Shown piece by piece: positions 31,013 to 40,885 of a DNA stretch of 64,000 bases (the stretch's first letter is position 1; every line of letters begins with the position of its first letter). The stretch is from NCBI RefSeq assembly GCF_024347455.1, contig NZ_AP025483.1:2914001-2978000 (forward strand), in the 5' to 3' direction. Under the pieces are notes generated by a model. The model saw only the letters and a program-made list of their open reading frames with translations. It searched no databases and had not been told where the DNA came from. Both the position numbers and the translations under genes were made by a program. This stretch comes from Vibrio echinoideorum (GTDB taxonomy: Bacteria > Pseudomonadota > Gammaproteobacteria > Enterobacterales > Vibrionaceae).

Positions 31013-31741
31013 ATGACAGATAAAACAATAGAAACCAAAAGCTTCAATTTTAAAAAATTCTCTATTTACGGTGGACAAAGCGGTATGCCAGTCAGCACAG
31101 ATGGCGTGCTACTCGGAGCGTGGACTAACCTTGCTCCGAAATCATCGGTACTCGATATAGGAACAGGAACAGGGTTGCTGGCCTTGATGGCTGCGCAGCG
31201 TTTTGAGGATGCTTTAATCTCTGCGATAGATATTGATCAGCACGCGATTAACGCAGCTACAGTCAACATTGAACAGTCGCCTTGGCAAGATCGTATATGT
31301 CTTCATCATGGCAGCGTTTTAACCTCTGATTTCCCGCTCGTGTTTGATGCAATCATCTGTAACCCGCCCTACTTCAACTCTGGTGAACAGGCACAACAAA
31401 GCCAAAGAGCCACGGCCAGACACACCGATAGCTTGGAGCATCTTGAGCTTGCTCAGCGCTGTTTCGAGATCACGACCGAAGCCGCTACCGCCAGCTTCAT
31501 ACTACCGACTCCAGAAGGAGAAGGTTTCATTAAGCTTGCCCAGCAATGTGGTTGGTATCTAGCAAAACGCCTTGATGTGAAAACAACAGACAAAAAACCA
31601 GCTAGCCGAATCTTGTTTGAGTTATCTAAAGATCCTGCTTGCGAGCAAGATTTGCAGTGTGAATCGCTCACGATCCACAACAATAATGGTTATAGCGAGG
31701 CATTTATTGCACTTACTAAAGATTTTTATCTCAAGATGTAG
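31013..31741 (+). CDS. trmN6: tRNA1(Val) (adenine37-N6)-methyltransferase
   Basis: SAM-dependent methyltransferase (YfiC) that makes m6A37 in tRNA1-Val. The 242-aa protein has the SAM motif [18 protein letters not shown] (about 45-62) and the N6-adenine catalytic motif NPPYF in [13 protein letters not shown]. It is upstream of srmB; in E. coli yfiC and srmB are also neighbours (divergent there). Confidence 0.93.
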   Translation: MTDKTIETKSFNFKKFSIYGGQSGMPVSTDGVLLGAWTNLAPKSSVLDIGTGTGLLALMAAQRFEDALISAIDIDQHAINAATVNIEQSPWQDRICLHHGSVLTSDFPLVFDAIICNPPYFNSGEQAQQSQRATARHTDSLEHLELAQRCFEITTEAATASFILPTPEGEGFIKLAQQCGWYLAKRLDVKTTDKKPASRILFELSKDPACEQDLQCESLTIHNNNGYSEAFIALTKDFYLKM

Positions 31742-31848
31742 CAAATACCATGTGATCCTAATCACTAATGCTTCTATAATGTCCGACTACTCTTTTTTAT
31801 CGTCTGCTTTTTGAGGCAGAAACATTTATTGCTTGTGGAGAAACAACA

Positions 31849-33114
31849 GTGATCAGAACCTTTGCAGAACTCGATCTAAACCAAGAGCTGCTTAAAGCAA
31901 TTGACGAAATGGGCTACGAACGCCCAACACAGATACAAGCTGAAGCTATCCCACAAGCGTTAGATGGAAGAGACGTTTTGGCTTCTGCGCCAACAGGTAC
32001 TGGTAAAACAGCTTCATTTGTATTGCCAGCATTGCAATACCTACTGGATTTCCCACGTAAGAAATCTGGCCCTGCACGTATGCTTATCCTGACGCCAACG
32101 CGTGAGCTAGCAATGCAAATCACCGAACAAGCACGTGAACTGGCCAAATACACTAGCCTGAATATCTTTACGATCACAGGCGGTGTGATGTACCAAGAGC
32201 ACGCTGATATCTTAAGTACTACCCAAGATATCGTAGTAGCAACACCTGGTCGTTTAATGGAATACATTGAAGGCGAGCGTTTTGACTGTCGTGCGATTGA
32301 ATGGCTAGTACTGGATGAAGCCGACCGTATGCTAGATATGGGCTTTGGTCCTGTTGTTGACCGTTTGTCAGCAGAGTGTCGCTGGCGTAAACAAACTTTA
32401 CTGTTCTCAGCAACGCTAGAAGGTAAAGGTATTGAAGGCTTCACTGAAGATCTACTTAAAAACCCAGCGGAGATCGATGCTAAATCATCGCTTCGTGAGC
32501 GTAAGAAAATCACTCAGTGGTACCACCGTGCCGATTCAGCTAAACACAAACTTGATATCCTAAAACATATCATCACAGAACAAGCTGAACGCAGCATCAT
32601 CTTCTTGAAGACTCGTGATCGCCTAGGTGATCTTCGTGCTCAGCTAGAAAGCGCAAAAATCCCATGTGTGTGGATCCAAGGTGAAATGCCTCAAGATCGT
32701 CGTAACAACGCTATCGCTCGTTTCCGTGATGGTTCTATCAACGTATTGCTAGCAACCGATGTGGCAGCTCGTGGTATCGACCTTCCAGATGTCAGTCACG
32801 TGATCAACTACGACATGCCACGTACCGCTGATGTATACCTTCACCGTATCGGCCGTACGGCTCGTGCAGGTAAGAAAGGTAACGCGGTTTCTATCATTGA
32901 AGCGCACGATCAGTTAATGATTGAACGTGTAGCTCGTTACACTGAAGACGCGATCAAAGAACGCTTTATCGAAGGCATGCGCCCTACGCATAAGAAAGCC
33001 GCGGTGACTAAGAAGAAGAAGCCGAATAAAGAAGATAAGAAAGCGGTAGCGAAACAAAAAATCGCTAAGAAAAAGAAAATCGCTAAGAAAAAGAAAGCCG
33101 TTAAGAGCAAGTAA
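31849..33114 (+). CDS. srmB: DEAD-box RNA helicase SrmB
   Basis: ATP-dependent RNA helicase assisting 50S subunit assembly. The 421-aa protein starts at GTG with GGAG upstream. Motifs are Q motif (FAELDLNQELLKAI), Walker A APTGTGKTAS (about 48-57), DEAD (LDEADRMLDMGF), SAT (LLFSATLEG) and VI (HRIGRTARAGKKG), with a very Lys-rich C-terminal tail (repeated AKKKKIAKKKK). The assignment to SrmB rests on tail, length and its trmN6 neighbour. Confidence 0.92.
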   Translation: MIRTFAELDLNQELLKAIDEMGYERPTQIQAEAIPQALDGRDVLASAPTGTGKTASFVLPALQYLLDFPRKKSGPARMLILTPTRELAMQITEQARELAKYTSLNIFTITGGVMYQEHADILSTTQDIVVATPGRLMEYIEGERFDCRAIEWLVLDEADRMLDMGFGPVVDRLSAECRWRKQTLLFSATLEGKGIEGFTEDLLKNPAEIDAKSSLRERKKITQWYHRADSAKHKLDILKHIITEQAERSIIFLKTRDRLGDLRAQLESAKIPCVWIQGEMPQDRRNNAIARFRDGSINVLLATDVAARGIDLPDVSHVINYDMPRTADVYLHRIGRTARAGKKGNAVSIIEAHDQLMIERVARYTEDAIKERFIEGMRPTHKKAAVTKKKKPNKEDKKAVAKQKIAKKKKIAKKKKAVKSK

Positions 33115-33135
33115 TTTAACGTCTTCAATGATTCA

Positions 33136-33173
33136 ATAAAAAGCCCCATGCAGTTCTCTGCATGGGGCTTTTC
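33136..33173 (+). terminator. Terminator after srmB
   Basis: AAAAGCCCCATGCAG / CTGCATGGGGCTTTT hairpin; U-rich both ways; lies 22 bp past the srmB stop. Confidence 0.9.
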
Positions 33174-33275
33174 TCTATCAGGGATATATTAAAATCAGAA
33201 CATGTTGTTATCGTAATATGTTGTTACTGCAGTATGTCGTTACTGCAGTCTATTGATATCTCGAATCGAGAGCCG

Positions 33276-34052
33276 TTAGTTTTGCTCTTCACGCTTGAAG
33301 ACTAACTCTTTAGCATTCGATTCTTCTTCAACGAAGTAGTAACCCGCCGTATCAAATTGAGTCAGCGCTTCGACTGAATCGATTTTGTTCTCAATAATAT
33401 AGCGAGCCATCATGCCACGCGCTTTCTTCGCGTAAAAACTGATCACCTTGTACTGACCGTTCTTACAGTCTTTAAATACTGGCGTAATGATTTGACCATC
33501 AAGGCTCTTCGGCTTGACGGCTTTAAAGTATTCGTTCGATGCCAGGTTGATCAACACATTGTCACCTTGAGCGTTCAGAGCTTCATTCAGCTTATCTGTG
33601 ATGATATTGCCCCAGAATTGATACAGGTTAGTACCGCGAGCATTGGCTAAGCGTGTACCCATCTCTAGGCGGTAAGGTTGCATCAAATCCAATGGCTTCA
33701 ATAAACCATATAAGCCAGAAAGCATGCGCAGGTGATTCTGTGCGTAGTCAAAATCATCGTTCGACAGAGTTTCAGCATCTAAGCCAGTGTAGACGTCACC
33801 TTTAAACGCCAAAATAGCTTGGCGAGCGTTATCTTGGGTAAAAGTCTCATTCCACTGCTCAAAGCGCGCTACGTTCAACCCTGCGATTTTATCGCTAACT
33901 TTCATCAATGCAGAGATATCTGCTGGCGTCAGTTTACGGCACTCTTCAATCAACTCAGCGGAATGTTCAACAAACTCAGGTTGGCTGAAGCGCTCAGTCG
34001 CTAATGGTGATTCGTAATCAAGTGTTTTGGCTGGAGAAACGACAACTAACAT
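33276..34052 (-). CDS. yaaA: Peroxide stress protein YaaA
   Basis: 258-aa DUF328/YaaA protein; in E. coli it limits intracellular free iron under H2O2 stress and binds DNA. Typical stretches are the N terminus [36 protein letters not shown] and the C-terminal [14 protein letters not shown]. No neighbour in an obvious operon. Confidence 0.95.
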   Translation of the reverse strand: MLVVVSPAKTLDYESPLATERFSQPEFVEHSAELIEECRKLTPADISALMKVSDKIAGLNVARFEQWNETFTQDNARQAILAFKGDVYTGLDAETLSNDDFDYAQNHLRMLSGLYGLLKPLDLMQPYRLEMGTRLANARGTNLYQFWGNIITDKLNEALNAQGDNVLINLASNEYFKAVKPKSLDGQIITPVFKDCKNGQYKVISFYAKKARGMMARYIIENKIDSVEALTQFDTAGYYFVEEESNAKELVFKREEQN

Positions 34053-34225
34053 AACTTTACCCTAATCGGTTATCTAACTGGATGCAGCTAGAGTATAGAA
34101 AAAACATTAACTTGTCTTTATGACTCTTCCTATTACTTTGATAGACAGATCTAGCTATAAGCCGCTTACAAAGAAAAGGTCGCAGACAAAGAAAAATCAG
34201 ACACATAGAAATCGCAGGTAAAGAA

Positions 34226-34254
34226 AAAGGCTAAGGTCGAAACCTTAGCCTTTC
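34226..34254 (-). terminator. Terminator after the alanine symporter gene
   Basis: AAGGCTAAGGT-CGAA-ACCTTAGCCTT stem, loop of the stable CGAA type, U-rich leftward tract. Confidence 0.85.
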
Positions 34255-34294
34255 TAATCGTTTTAGGTTGAGCTATCCATCGCTCCAACAAAAA

Positions 34295-35722
34295 TTACTT
34301 CTTGTTGTTAACCCAAATACCGTCTTCCAATTGAGCCTTAAGCTCAGGGAAATCGTCCGCATCGAACGTTGGTACTTTACCCGCGTCTAGTTGACGGTTG
34401 TAATCTTTCGCTAGCTTAATCACGATGCCTGATAGCAAGATAATCGCTACCAAGTTAACAATCGCCATTAGACCCATAGATACGTCAGCAAGAGCCCATA
34501 CCGTTGGCAGTGTCGCTAAAGAACCAAACATCACCATACCCAGAACAACAATACGGAACAGTACTAGACCTTTCTTGTTGTTGTGCTCTAGGAAGATAAG
34601 GTTCGTTTCAGCGTACGAGTAGTTTGCAATGATTGAAGTGAAAGCAAAGAAGAAAATTGCTACCGCGACAAAGATACCACCCCATTCGCCCACTTGTGCT
34701 GTTAGTGCACGCTGCGTTAGTTCGATACCCGTTACTTCACCGTGTGGTACATACTCACCAGACATCAAGATAATTGCTACTGTTGCAGAACAGATAACAA
34801 TAGTGTCCATGAATACGCCTAGCATTTGCACATAACCTTGTGATGCTGGGTGCGGCGGGTAAGGCGTTGCAGAAGCTGCTGCGTTTGGCGCAGAACCCAT
34901 ACCGGCTTCGTTCGAGAACAAACCACGTTTGATACCGTTAATCATCGCTTGAGCAATCGCATAGCCTAAACCACCCGCTGCGGCTTCTTGTAGACCAAAC
35001 GCACTCTTGAAGATAAGAGCCAAAACTTCAGGCACTTTCTCAATGTTCATTAGCATTACGTAGATAGCTATCGCTAGGTAAGCCAATGCCATGACTGGAA
35101 CAATAATTTCTGCGGTACGCGCAATCTTACGGATACCACCGAAGATAACGAATGCAGAGATAATTACGATACCAACACCAACATAACCGCGCTCAAAATC
35201 GAATGCTGTATTCATCGCACTTGCGATTGCATTAGCTTGAACGGCATTGAATACAAGACCGAATGCGATGATTAGGAAGATAGAGAATAAAACTCCCATC
35301 CAACGCATACCTAGGCCTTTCTCCATGTAGTATGCAGGACCGCCACGGTAGTTACCGTCGTTATCACGCGTTTTGTATAGCTGTGCTAGTGTGCTTTCTG
35401 CAAACGATGTTGCCATACCTAGCATTGCGATTAGCCACATCCAGAAGATAGCACCTGGGCCACCAGCGGTAAGAGCAACAGCAACACCTGCCATGTTACC
35501 TGTACCGACACGAGCAGCAAGACTAGTACAAAGAGCTTGGAAAGAAGAGATACCAGCACTGTCTGCTTTACGGCTGTTTCGAAGAACAGAGAACATATGG
35601 CCAAAATGGCGGAATTGAATGAAGCCTAGTCGTACAGTGAAGTAGATACCCACACCAACTAGCAAGTAAACTAAGATAGATCCCCAAAGGAGATCGTTCA
35701 TCAAATTGATTAAGTCTGTCAC
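34295..35722 (-). CDS. Sodium:alanine symporter family (AGCS) transporter
   Basis: Inner-membrane amino acid (alanine or glycine) carrier driven by Na+, with about 10 hydrophobic segments. Signature stretches are GTGNMAGVAVALTAGGPGAI and GLFSNEAGMGSAPNAAA. I use the GTG at 35722 (TDLINLMNDLLWGS follows; GAGG upstream; 475 aa) rather than an ATG 27 bases earlier. The exact substrate cannot be assigned. Confidence 0.93.
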   Translation of the reverse strand: MTDLINLMNDLLWGSILVYLLVGVGIYFTVRLGFIQFRHFGHMFSVLRNSRKADSAGISSFQALCTSLAARVGTGNMAGVAVALTAGGPGAIFWMWLIAMLGMATSFAESTLAQLYKTRDNDGNYRGGPAYYMEKGLGMRWMGVLFSIFLIIAFGLVFNAVQANAIASAMNTAFDFERGYVGVGIVIISAFVIFGGIRKIARTAEIIVPVMALAYLAIAIYVMLMNIEKVPEVLALIFKSAFGLQEAAAGGLGYAIAQAMINGIKRGLFSNEAGMGSAPNAAASATPYPPHPASQGYVQMLGVFMDTIVICSATVAIILMSGEYVPHGEVTGIELTQRALTAQVGEWGGIFVAVAIFFFAFTSIIANYSYAETNLIFLEHNNKKGLVLFRIVVLGMVMFGSLATLPTVWALADVSMGLMAIVNLVAIILLSGIVIKLAKDYNRQLDAGKVPTFDADDFPELKAQLEDGIWVNNKK

Positions 35723-36434
35723 GTGAACCTCGTAATTGAGTTTAAGCACTGATCTTGCTTCCGAGCCTTCCTCTAGATCACCTATGCCAGTGTCAATAGT
35801 TGTGTCGGCATTAGTTTTATATTTATTTGCTGCGATCTAGATTGTAAATGTCGCTTCATGCATCCATTTTACGTATCAGTGTATTTTTTGACGGGCGGAT
35901 AATGCAGCGAGACGGCCTAAAAATCAATATGCAATCACATTTATATTTAAATGACATTTCACTAATAATACACCTTTTGTTAACACAATTTAAAACAATT
36001 GAGCCCAATAAAAGTCACATTATCGGGACATAATCTCAACAACAACCAGTACCTCACCAGAACAAGAACACCATCCCATAAAAATGGCGTCAGCCTAGGC
36101 TTTACAAGGTATAGTGAAGATCTGTGCATTTTTCTAGAACAACAAGATTCCCATATCGCACAGCATAATGAGCAACTCAATGCATTGTAGTCAAAATGAT
36201 ATCCCTTTCGCACAATGAATTAACATTCAAGAACCCCTAATTTAATCGTTTACTTAGGTTTGTTTGCTTGTTTTTTGTACATTAAAATCACTGCAATGTG
36301 TGAGCATGCATAAAAAAACAGAACAAAAACTTCATAGATTTGAAACAAATGAGAAACAAATCAAGGTTATTGTAGAACTAAATATGATATTTAATGGTTC
36401 GTAAGAACGAGTCCCACGGAAGGAGATATGGCTT
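35723..36434. other. Long intergenic region without recognised genes
   Basis: 712 AT-rich bp between a leftward transporter gene and the rightward DUF3545 gene. Short open frames here lack ribosome binding sites and coding bias. The long upstream region of the symporter suggests regulatory sites, but none is recognised. Confidence 0.5.
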
Positions 36435-36442
36435 ATGGATAG
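36428..36442 (+). other. Four-codon ORF overlapping the DUF3545 gene start
   Basis: ATG GCT TAT GGA TAG has the better-placed SD (AAGGAGAT, 3-5 bases away) and overlaps the ATG at 36435. It could tune initiation of the main gene by stop-start reinitiation, or be chance. Confidence 0.3.
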
Positions 36443-36623
36443 CTTTCAATTCGATGATATATCAGAACTAGAAATGCCTCGAACAACTCAAAAAACACGC
36501 TCTAAACCACTCAAGCGTAAATGGCGTGAAATCGAGGCAATCAACGATCGTAAACAGCTTGAGAAAGAGCTAAGAGAGATGAACCTAGGTCTCGACTTTA
36601 GCCTCGACGATATAAAGCTTTAA
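36435..36623 (+). CDS. DUF3545 small basic protein
   Basis: 62-aa protein with the DUF3545 core KPLKRKWREIEAINDRKQLE (about 24-43). The family is found in vibrios and relatives, with no known function. The conserved helix is rich in Lys, Arg and Glu. It stands alone and is followed by a terminator. Confidence 0.85.
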   Translation: MDSFQFDDISELEMPRTTQKTRSKPLKRKWREIEAINDRKQLEKELREMNLGLDFSLDDIKL

Positions 36624-36664
36624 TCAGCACGACAAGAAAATACAGTACGATAATAAATAGAAAC

Positions 36665-36697
36665 TAAAAGGCACCTTTATAGGTGCCTTTTTATTGT
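36665..36697 (+). terminator. Terminator after the DUF3545 gene
   Basis: AAAAGGCACCT-TTAT-AGGTGCCTTTTT hairpin with T tract. Confidence 0.9.
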
Positions 36698-36851
36698 ATG
36701 TGTCCCGTCCTGAATATGGTCACTCGCCAATTCAAAGCGTTTTTGAACGCCAATAACCGAAGATAAAGGCCGAGTAAGTACAAGATGACTAATATAGAAG
36801 ACACCTAAAAAAAGAGGCGCTTAAAAACTCATATTAGCGGTTATTCATGAA

Positions 36852-37418
36852 CTAAACGCACTCTTGTTCATTTTGTCGTACACGAGCCGCGAGCTGGCGG
36901 TATTGATCAGCAATCGTCTCTCCAAAGACAGGATCGTTTTCCGGTTGAAGCCATTGCAACTCAACCTCTTGCCAATCTTTTACAGTAAATGCCTCAATAA
37001 TCATCGGCAACACATGCTTCTCTTCATATTCCATATGTTTTCGCTGCGCTTTTACAAAGGCTTCAAGCTGCTCAATAAACACGTGCTGAGGAACCACCGC
37101 GTCTTGGAGGATCATGTCGACTAAACCCAAAAAATCGGCGGTTTTTTCCGAAAGCAATTGATGCTCTAGCTCCAAGTCTTCAATCACTTGGTCACTGCCA
37201 TATTGCTTAAGGTAATACCGATAGATGACATCTTCTTTAGGATGATGCACCTTGTCTGAATGGTTCATCAAGTAATGAACCACCTCTGCAATCAGGCTAT
37301 AGTTTATTTCACGCTCTTGCTTTAGACACTCTAACTTGTTATTGAGAATCGCGAGCAAACGCGCCATATAACCATGCTCTCGTCTTATCCTTTCAATCAT
37401 CATAGTATTGCACTCCAT
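36852..37418 (-). CDS. Hemerythrin-like HHE domain protein
   Basis: Predicted four-helix di-iron protein, 188 aa. Iron-ligand-like residues follow the HHE pattern: RREHGYM near the N terminus, HSDKVHHPKEDVIY, LELEHQLL, and AQRKHMEYEEKHVLPMI. Such proteins bind O2 or NO or store iron; the role here is unknown. The start may be the ATG at 37418 or an inner ATG pair at 37403/37400. Confidence 0.88.
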   Translation of the reverse strand: MECNTMMIERIRREHGYMARLLAILNNKLECLKQEREINYSLIAEVVHYLMNHSDKVHHPKEDVIYRYYLKQYGSDQVIEDLELEHQLLSEKTADFLGLVDMILQDAVVPQHVFIEQLEAFVKAQRKHMEYEEKHVLPMIIEAFTVKDWQEVELQWLQPENDPVFGETIADQYRQLAARVRQNEQECV

Positions 37419-37489
37419 TACACCTACTATTTACAAGTGTATACGAAGATACTTATTTATGGTTTGACCCTGCTCAGAAAACCACCAAT

Positions 37490-38170
37490 CTACAATTCTG
37501 TTGGTAATAGCCAATCAATAGGTTGTTGATCAATAGAAGAAAGCAGCTTATTCGTTGTTGAGAAGTGCTGACAACCGAAGAAACCACGACGTGCGGATAA
37601 TGGCGATGGATGAGGTGCGACCAGCACATGATGTTTGTCTGCATCAATCGTTTGGCCTTTCTTCTGAGCATGTGCGCCCCAAAGCAAAAAGATGACCGGT
37701 TGAGAACGCTGATTCAACTCAGCAATAATGGCATCAGTAAAAGTTTCCCAACCACACTTAGCATGTGAGTGCGCTTTTGCCTCTTCTACTGTCAGTACCG
37801 TATTTAGCATCAATACCCCTTGTGACGCCCAAGTATCAAGATATCCATGGCTAGGGATCTCAAAGCCTTCTATGTCTTGTGCGAGTTCCTTGTACATATT
37901 ACGCAGCGAAGGTGGGATTTTAATGCCAGGTAGCACAGAGAATGCTAAACCGTGAGCTTGGTTAGCACCGTGATAAGGGTCTTGCCCTAGGATAACCACG
38001 CGTACAGACTCAAAAGGCGTCATCTCGAAAGCACTGAACACCTGCTCCTGGGGAGGGTAGATGGTTTTCCCACTATTACGTTGCTGTTCGACAAAAGTGA
38101 GAACACTCTGAAAGTACTCTTTCTCACGTTCATCATTAATAATGGATTCCCAAGTTTTTGGTGCGCTCAT
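37490..38170 (-). CDS. ung: Uracil-DNA glycosylase
   Basis: Removes uracil from DNA. The ATG at 38170 ([15 protein letters not shown] upstream) gives 226 aa, the family length. Family 1 motifs are GQDPYHG (62-68, catalytic Asp64) and HPSPLSA. It is near nfo, the AP endonuclease acting next in base excision repair, on the same strand. Confidence 0.97.
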   Translation of the reverse strand: MSAPKTWESIINDEREKEYFQSVLTFVEQQRNSGKTIYPPQEQVFSAFEMTPFESVRVVILGQDPYHGANQAHGLAFSVLPGIKIPPSLRNMYKELAQDIEGFEIPSHGYLDTWASQGVLMLNTVLTVEEAKAHSHAKCGWETFTDAIIAELNQRSQPVIFLLWGAHAQKKGQTIDADKHHVLVAPHPSPLSARRGFFGCQHFSTTNKLLSSIDQQPIDWLLPTEL

Positions 38171-38215
38171 CGTTTTACTTCCCAATCATCAAGGTTTCTA
38201 GGGCGTGTTGACCTT

Positions 38216-38286
38216 TCACCAGACAAAAAATAGCTGTATCGGCTAACTGTCCTAAATAAGGCTCTAGTTATACCTCATACAGCTAT
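38216..38286 (-). terminator. Long hairpin with U tract between the 36-aa ORF and ung
   Basis: TAGCTGTAT at 38231-38239 pairs with ATACAGCTA at 38277-38285, with a second inner stem (GGCTAACT / AGTTATACC). Read leftward it ends in ATTTTTTG, so it is a likely terminator or the 3' end of a small RNA. Confidence 0.55.
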
Positions 38287-38427
38287 CAATAAACATGATG
38301 TGTAGGGTTCGCTTCTTGAGAAGTCGCTGTTTCTTGATAAACCGTCCTCTCTTGAGTAGTCACCTTTATTAAGTAAACACTGTTTCTTGAAAACTAATAG
38401 AGGTACTGCAATTTAAATTAAGTTCGA

Positions 38428-38538
38428 TTAACCACTTTTTTGCGGTGTACGATGGTGGCCGTGACTATGAACATGACGGTTTGGTGTCGGTAAACGACTG
38501 GCTACAGCTACAGTTGAAGTTTGGGCTTGTGAATACAT
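38428..38538 (-). CDS. Putative 36-aa His-rich small protein
   Basis: ORF of 36 codons beginning MYSQAQTSTVAVASRLPTP with a His-rich end (RHVHSHGHHRTP). The ribosome binding site is perfect (AGGAGGTG five bases before ATG). The same SD can pair with an upstream GGCACC (about 38597-38602 on the plus strand as GGTGCC), which could hide it. It lies between nfo and ung. No known family; a leader peptide or metal-binding peptide are both possible. Confidence 0.55.
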   Translation of the reverse strand: MYSQAQTSTVAVASRLPTPNRHVHSHGHHRTPQKSG

Positions 38539-38644
38539 AAAGGCACCTCCTATAAGACTTCGTGAACTACATATTCACTTTAAGACTATGAAAGAAAGGT
38601 GCCAATTATGAGAAATAGAAGGAAATTAATTTTCCCCTCTATTA

Positions 38645-39553
38645 TTACGCATCTTCACTTTCAGCCATTACTGAGTAATGAAACATTCTAAGTTGTTGAA
38701 TTTCCTCTTTCCAAATCGTTGAATCAATAGTTTCTAAGATTAAAGGAATACCATTAAAGCGAGAATCTGAAGCGATATACTCAAAACAATCCCAGCCAAT
38801 TTCACCTTTTCCTAAAGAATGATGTCTATCAACTCGGCTTGCGAACTCAGCTTTTGAATCATTGATGTGCATTGCTCTTAGATAGTGCATACCCACGATA
38901 CGATCGAACTCTGCAAAAGTATGCTCACACGCTTCTTTTGTTCGTAGGTCATAACCGGCAGTAAAGGTATGGCAGGTATCTAAGCACACACCCACGCGTG
39001 ACTTATCTTCTACTTGGTTGATGATCTCTGCTAGGTGCTCAAACTTCCACCCTAGGTTAGTGCCCTGCCCTGAAGTATTCTCAATCACCGCAATCACATC
39101 AGGTACCGCTTGGTGAGCCAGGTTGATCGATTCAGCGATCTTCGCCAAACATTCGCTTTCTGAGATTTTCTTTAAATGACTCCCAGGATGAAAATTCAAC
39201 AGCGTTAACCCAAGTTGATTACAACGCTCCATTTCATCAATAAAGGCCGCACGCGATTTCTCTAGCTTCTCTTCTTCTGGTGCTCCTAAGTTAATAAGGT
39301 AGGAGTCATGAGGAAGAATGTGTTCGGCACTAAAACCTAACATTTTGCAGTTGGCTTTAAAGGCGCTGATGGTTTTAGCTTCGAGTGGTTTTGCAGCCCA
39401 TTGTCTCTGGTTTTTAGTAAACAGTGCGAACGCATTCGCACCAATCTCGCGAGCGCGCATTGGCGCTTGATCAACACCGCCAGCAGCAGACACATGAGCA
39501 CCAATAAACTTAATATTAGTTTCAGGTTTTGAGGATGAATTATTGTTTGTCAT
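38645..39553 (-). CDS. nfo: Endonuclease IV (AP endonuclease)
   Basis: Zn-dependent AP endonuclease of the AP2 family, 302 aa, with a TIM barrel. Metal-ligand stretches are [48 protein letters not shown] and ILETI. It is about 20 aa longer than the E. coli enzyme at the N terminus. It lies beside ung and grcA as in V. cholerae. Confidence 0.95.
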   Translation of the reverse strand: MTNNNSSSKPETNIKFIGAHVSAAGGVDQAPMRAREIGANAFALFTKNQRQWAAKPLEAKTISAFKANCKMLGFSAEHILPHDSYLINLGAPEEEKLEKSRAAFIDEMERCNQLGLTLLNFHPGSHLKKISESECLAKIAESINLAHQAVPDVIAVIENTSGQGTNLGWKFEHLAEIINQVEDKSRVGVCLDTCHTFTAGYDLRTKEACEHTFAEFDRIVGMHYLRAMHINDSKAEFASRVDRHHSLGKGEIGWDCFEYIASDSRFNGIPLILETIDSTIWKEEIQQLRMFHYSVMAESEDA

Positions 39554-39714
39554 TAAATCACTTTACACTTTTAGAATGCTTAATAAATAAAGGGTCGTAT
39601 CGTTTGTAGTTCAATAAAAACACAACAAATGTAGTAAACTTACAACAAATAAGACTGTTAAATATTTTTTATACTTTAAAATATTTTGTAATTAGTTTGT
39701 TTTCAAAGGTTTTA

Positions 39715-39728
39715 TTGATTTACCTCAA
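39715..39728 (+). promoter_or_regulatory. Upstream FNR-type box of grcA
   Basis: TTGATTTACCTCAA, one mismatch from TTGATNNNNATCAA, centred at 39721.5, exactly 53 bp from the next box. E. coli yfiD has FNR sites at -40.5 and -93.5, also 53 bp apart. Confidence 0.75.
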
Positions 39729-39767
39729 TATAATCACCTTTGTAAAAATATGGTTTTTGGTTGTTTT

Positions 39768-39811
39768 TTGACTTAAATCAATGTTAACCTTACTGATATT
39801 AGGTATATATT
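39768..39811 (+). promoter_or_regulatory. grcA promoter with proximal FNR-type box
   Basis: TTGACTTAAATCAA at 39768-39781 (one mismatch from consensus; centre 39774.5) followed by a TATATT -10 at 39806-39811. A start near 39815 puts the two boxes at about -40.5 and -93.5, a class II anaerobic promoter. Confidence 0.75.
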
Positions 39812-39879
39812 ACCCAGCTCAATAAAAATCGAAAGTTAACACCATAATCAAACCACATTCAGTGGACTAGGAGATAGTT

Positions 39880-40095
39880 ATGATCCAAGGTATTCAAATT
39901 ACTAAAGCAGCAAACGATGACCTACTAAACTCAATCTGGCTACTAGATAGCGAGAAGAATGAAGCTCGTTGTGTTGTTGCTACTTCAGGTTTCGAAGCTG
40001 ACCAAGTTATCTCAGCAGCAGACCTAGGCGAGTACGAAAGCCGTGAAGTTGCTATCGAAGCAGCACCACGCATCGAAGGTGGTCAACATCTTTAA
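39880..40095 (+). pseudogene. grcA: grcA 5' fragment (resident copy, cut by island)
   Basis: The first 71 codons of the autonomous glycyl radical cofactor gene, ending HL-stop where island DNA begins; the rest is at 63300-63470. The glycyl-radical region (RVSGYAVRF) is missing, so the product cannot repair pyruvate formate-lyase. It keeps the native FNR-regulated promoter and a good SD (AGGAG). It differs at about 13 of 71 residues from the complete island-borne copy downstream. Confidence 0.92.
40086..40094. mobile_element. Left attachment junction of island
   Basis: ACATCTTTA at the end of the resident grcA 5' part; the right junction ACACCTAAA (63299-63307) matches at 6 of 9 positions. 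This is the imperfect direct repeat expected from site-specific insertion. Confidence 0.6.
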
Positions 40096-40119
40096 TATTG
40101 GAAAGCCTAACTACTAAAA

Positions 40120-40131
40120 AGTATGACTTAA
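40120..40131 (+). repeat. Island terminal inverted repeat, left
   Basis: AGTATGACTTAA, the exact reverse complement of 63273-63284 at the right end. Related AGTCAT motifs recur at about 40168, 40200, 40233 and 40245. Probable recombinase or GinD binding sites. Confidence 0.6.
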
Positions 40132-40281
40132 TCGCATCAAACCCTTTCTCAACAATGGATTTGATAGTCATAAAGAGAAAACAATCTCATATTTTTTATT
40201 AGTCATGTTTTTTAAGAAGTCAGCACTTAGAGTCATGCTTTAAGTCATAAAAATCAAATCAAAAATTAAAAGGAAATCCAT

Positions 40282-40659
40282 ATGATCCAAGGTATCCAAA
40301 TCACTAAAGCGGCTAACGATTCTCTACTAAACTCAATCTGGTTGCTAGATACAGAAAAGAACGAAGCACGCTGTGTTGTTGCAGTTGAAGGCTACGAAGC
40401 AGACCAAGTAGTTCCATCAGCAGATCTAGGCGAATACGAGTCTCGTGACGTTGCAATTGAAGTTCCAGCGAAGATAGAAGGCGGGCAACATTTGAACGTG
40501 AACGTTCTTCGACGTGAAACTTTAGAAGATGCAGTTGCACACCCTGAGAACTATCCTCAGCTTACAATTCGTGTATCTGGCTACGCAGTTCGCTTCAACT
40601 CTCTAACTACAGAGCAGCAACGTGACGTTATCGCGCGTACTTTTACTGAATCTCTATAA
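40282..40659 (+). CDS. grcA: Autonomous glycyl radical cofactor GrcA (island copy)
   Basis: Complete 125-aa GrcA (YfiD), a spare glycyl-radical domain that restores oxygen-damaged pyruvate formate-lyase. The radical motif RVSGYAVRF carries Gly100. It has its own SD (AAAAGGAAAT) and terminator, but no FNR-type box was found in the 187 bp upstream. It probably relies on read-through from the resident promoter 470 bp upstream. It restores the function that the island disrupts. Confidence 0.93.
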   Translation: MIQGIQITKAANDSLLNSIWLLDTEKNEARCVVAVEGYEADQVVPSADLGEYESRDVAIEVPAKIEGGQHLNVNVLRRETLEDAVAHPENYPQLTIRVSGYAVRFNSLTTEQQRDVIARTFTESL

Positions 40660-40676
40660 GTAGTTAGGTAGAATTA

Positions 40677-40702
40677 GAAAGGCGCTCAATGCGCCTTTTT
40701 TT
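40677..40702 (+). terminator. Terminator after the island grcA
   Basis: AAAGGCGC-TCAAT-GCGCCTTT hairpin with a long T run. Confidence 0.88.
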
Positions 40703-40885
40703 ATGCCCACAGTTTACTTTAGTCAAATAACCAAGGTACTACTCGATATCTAATTTTCATTCCTCAATACTTAAAAAAGAAATGAATATCAAAAGGGGGA
40801 TTTGATGAATCAAAATCGCATATTGATTTACTACTGTTCTTCTCGTATTGTACTGTTATTCTTGGAATTATTAAGGTAAGTTTGA

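Noticed and set aside
35980..36213. Cys-rich 77-codon frame on the minus strand
   Set aside because: No ribosome binding site, AT-rich non-coding composition, overlapping frames on the other strand equally open.
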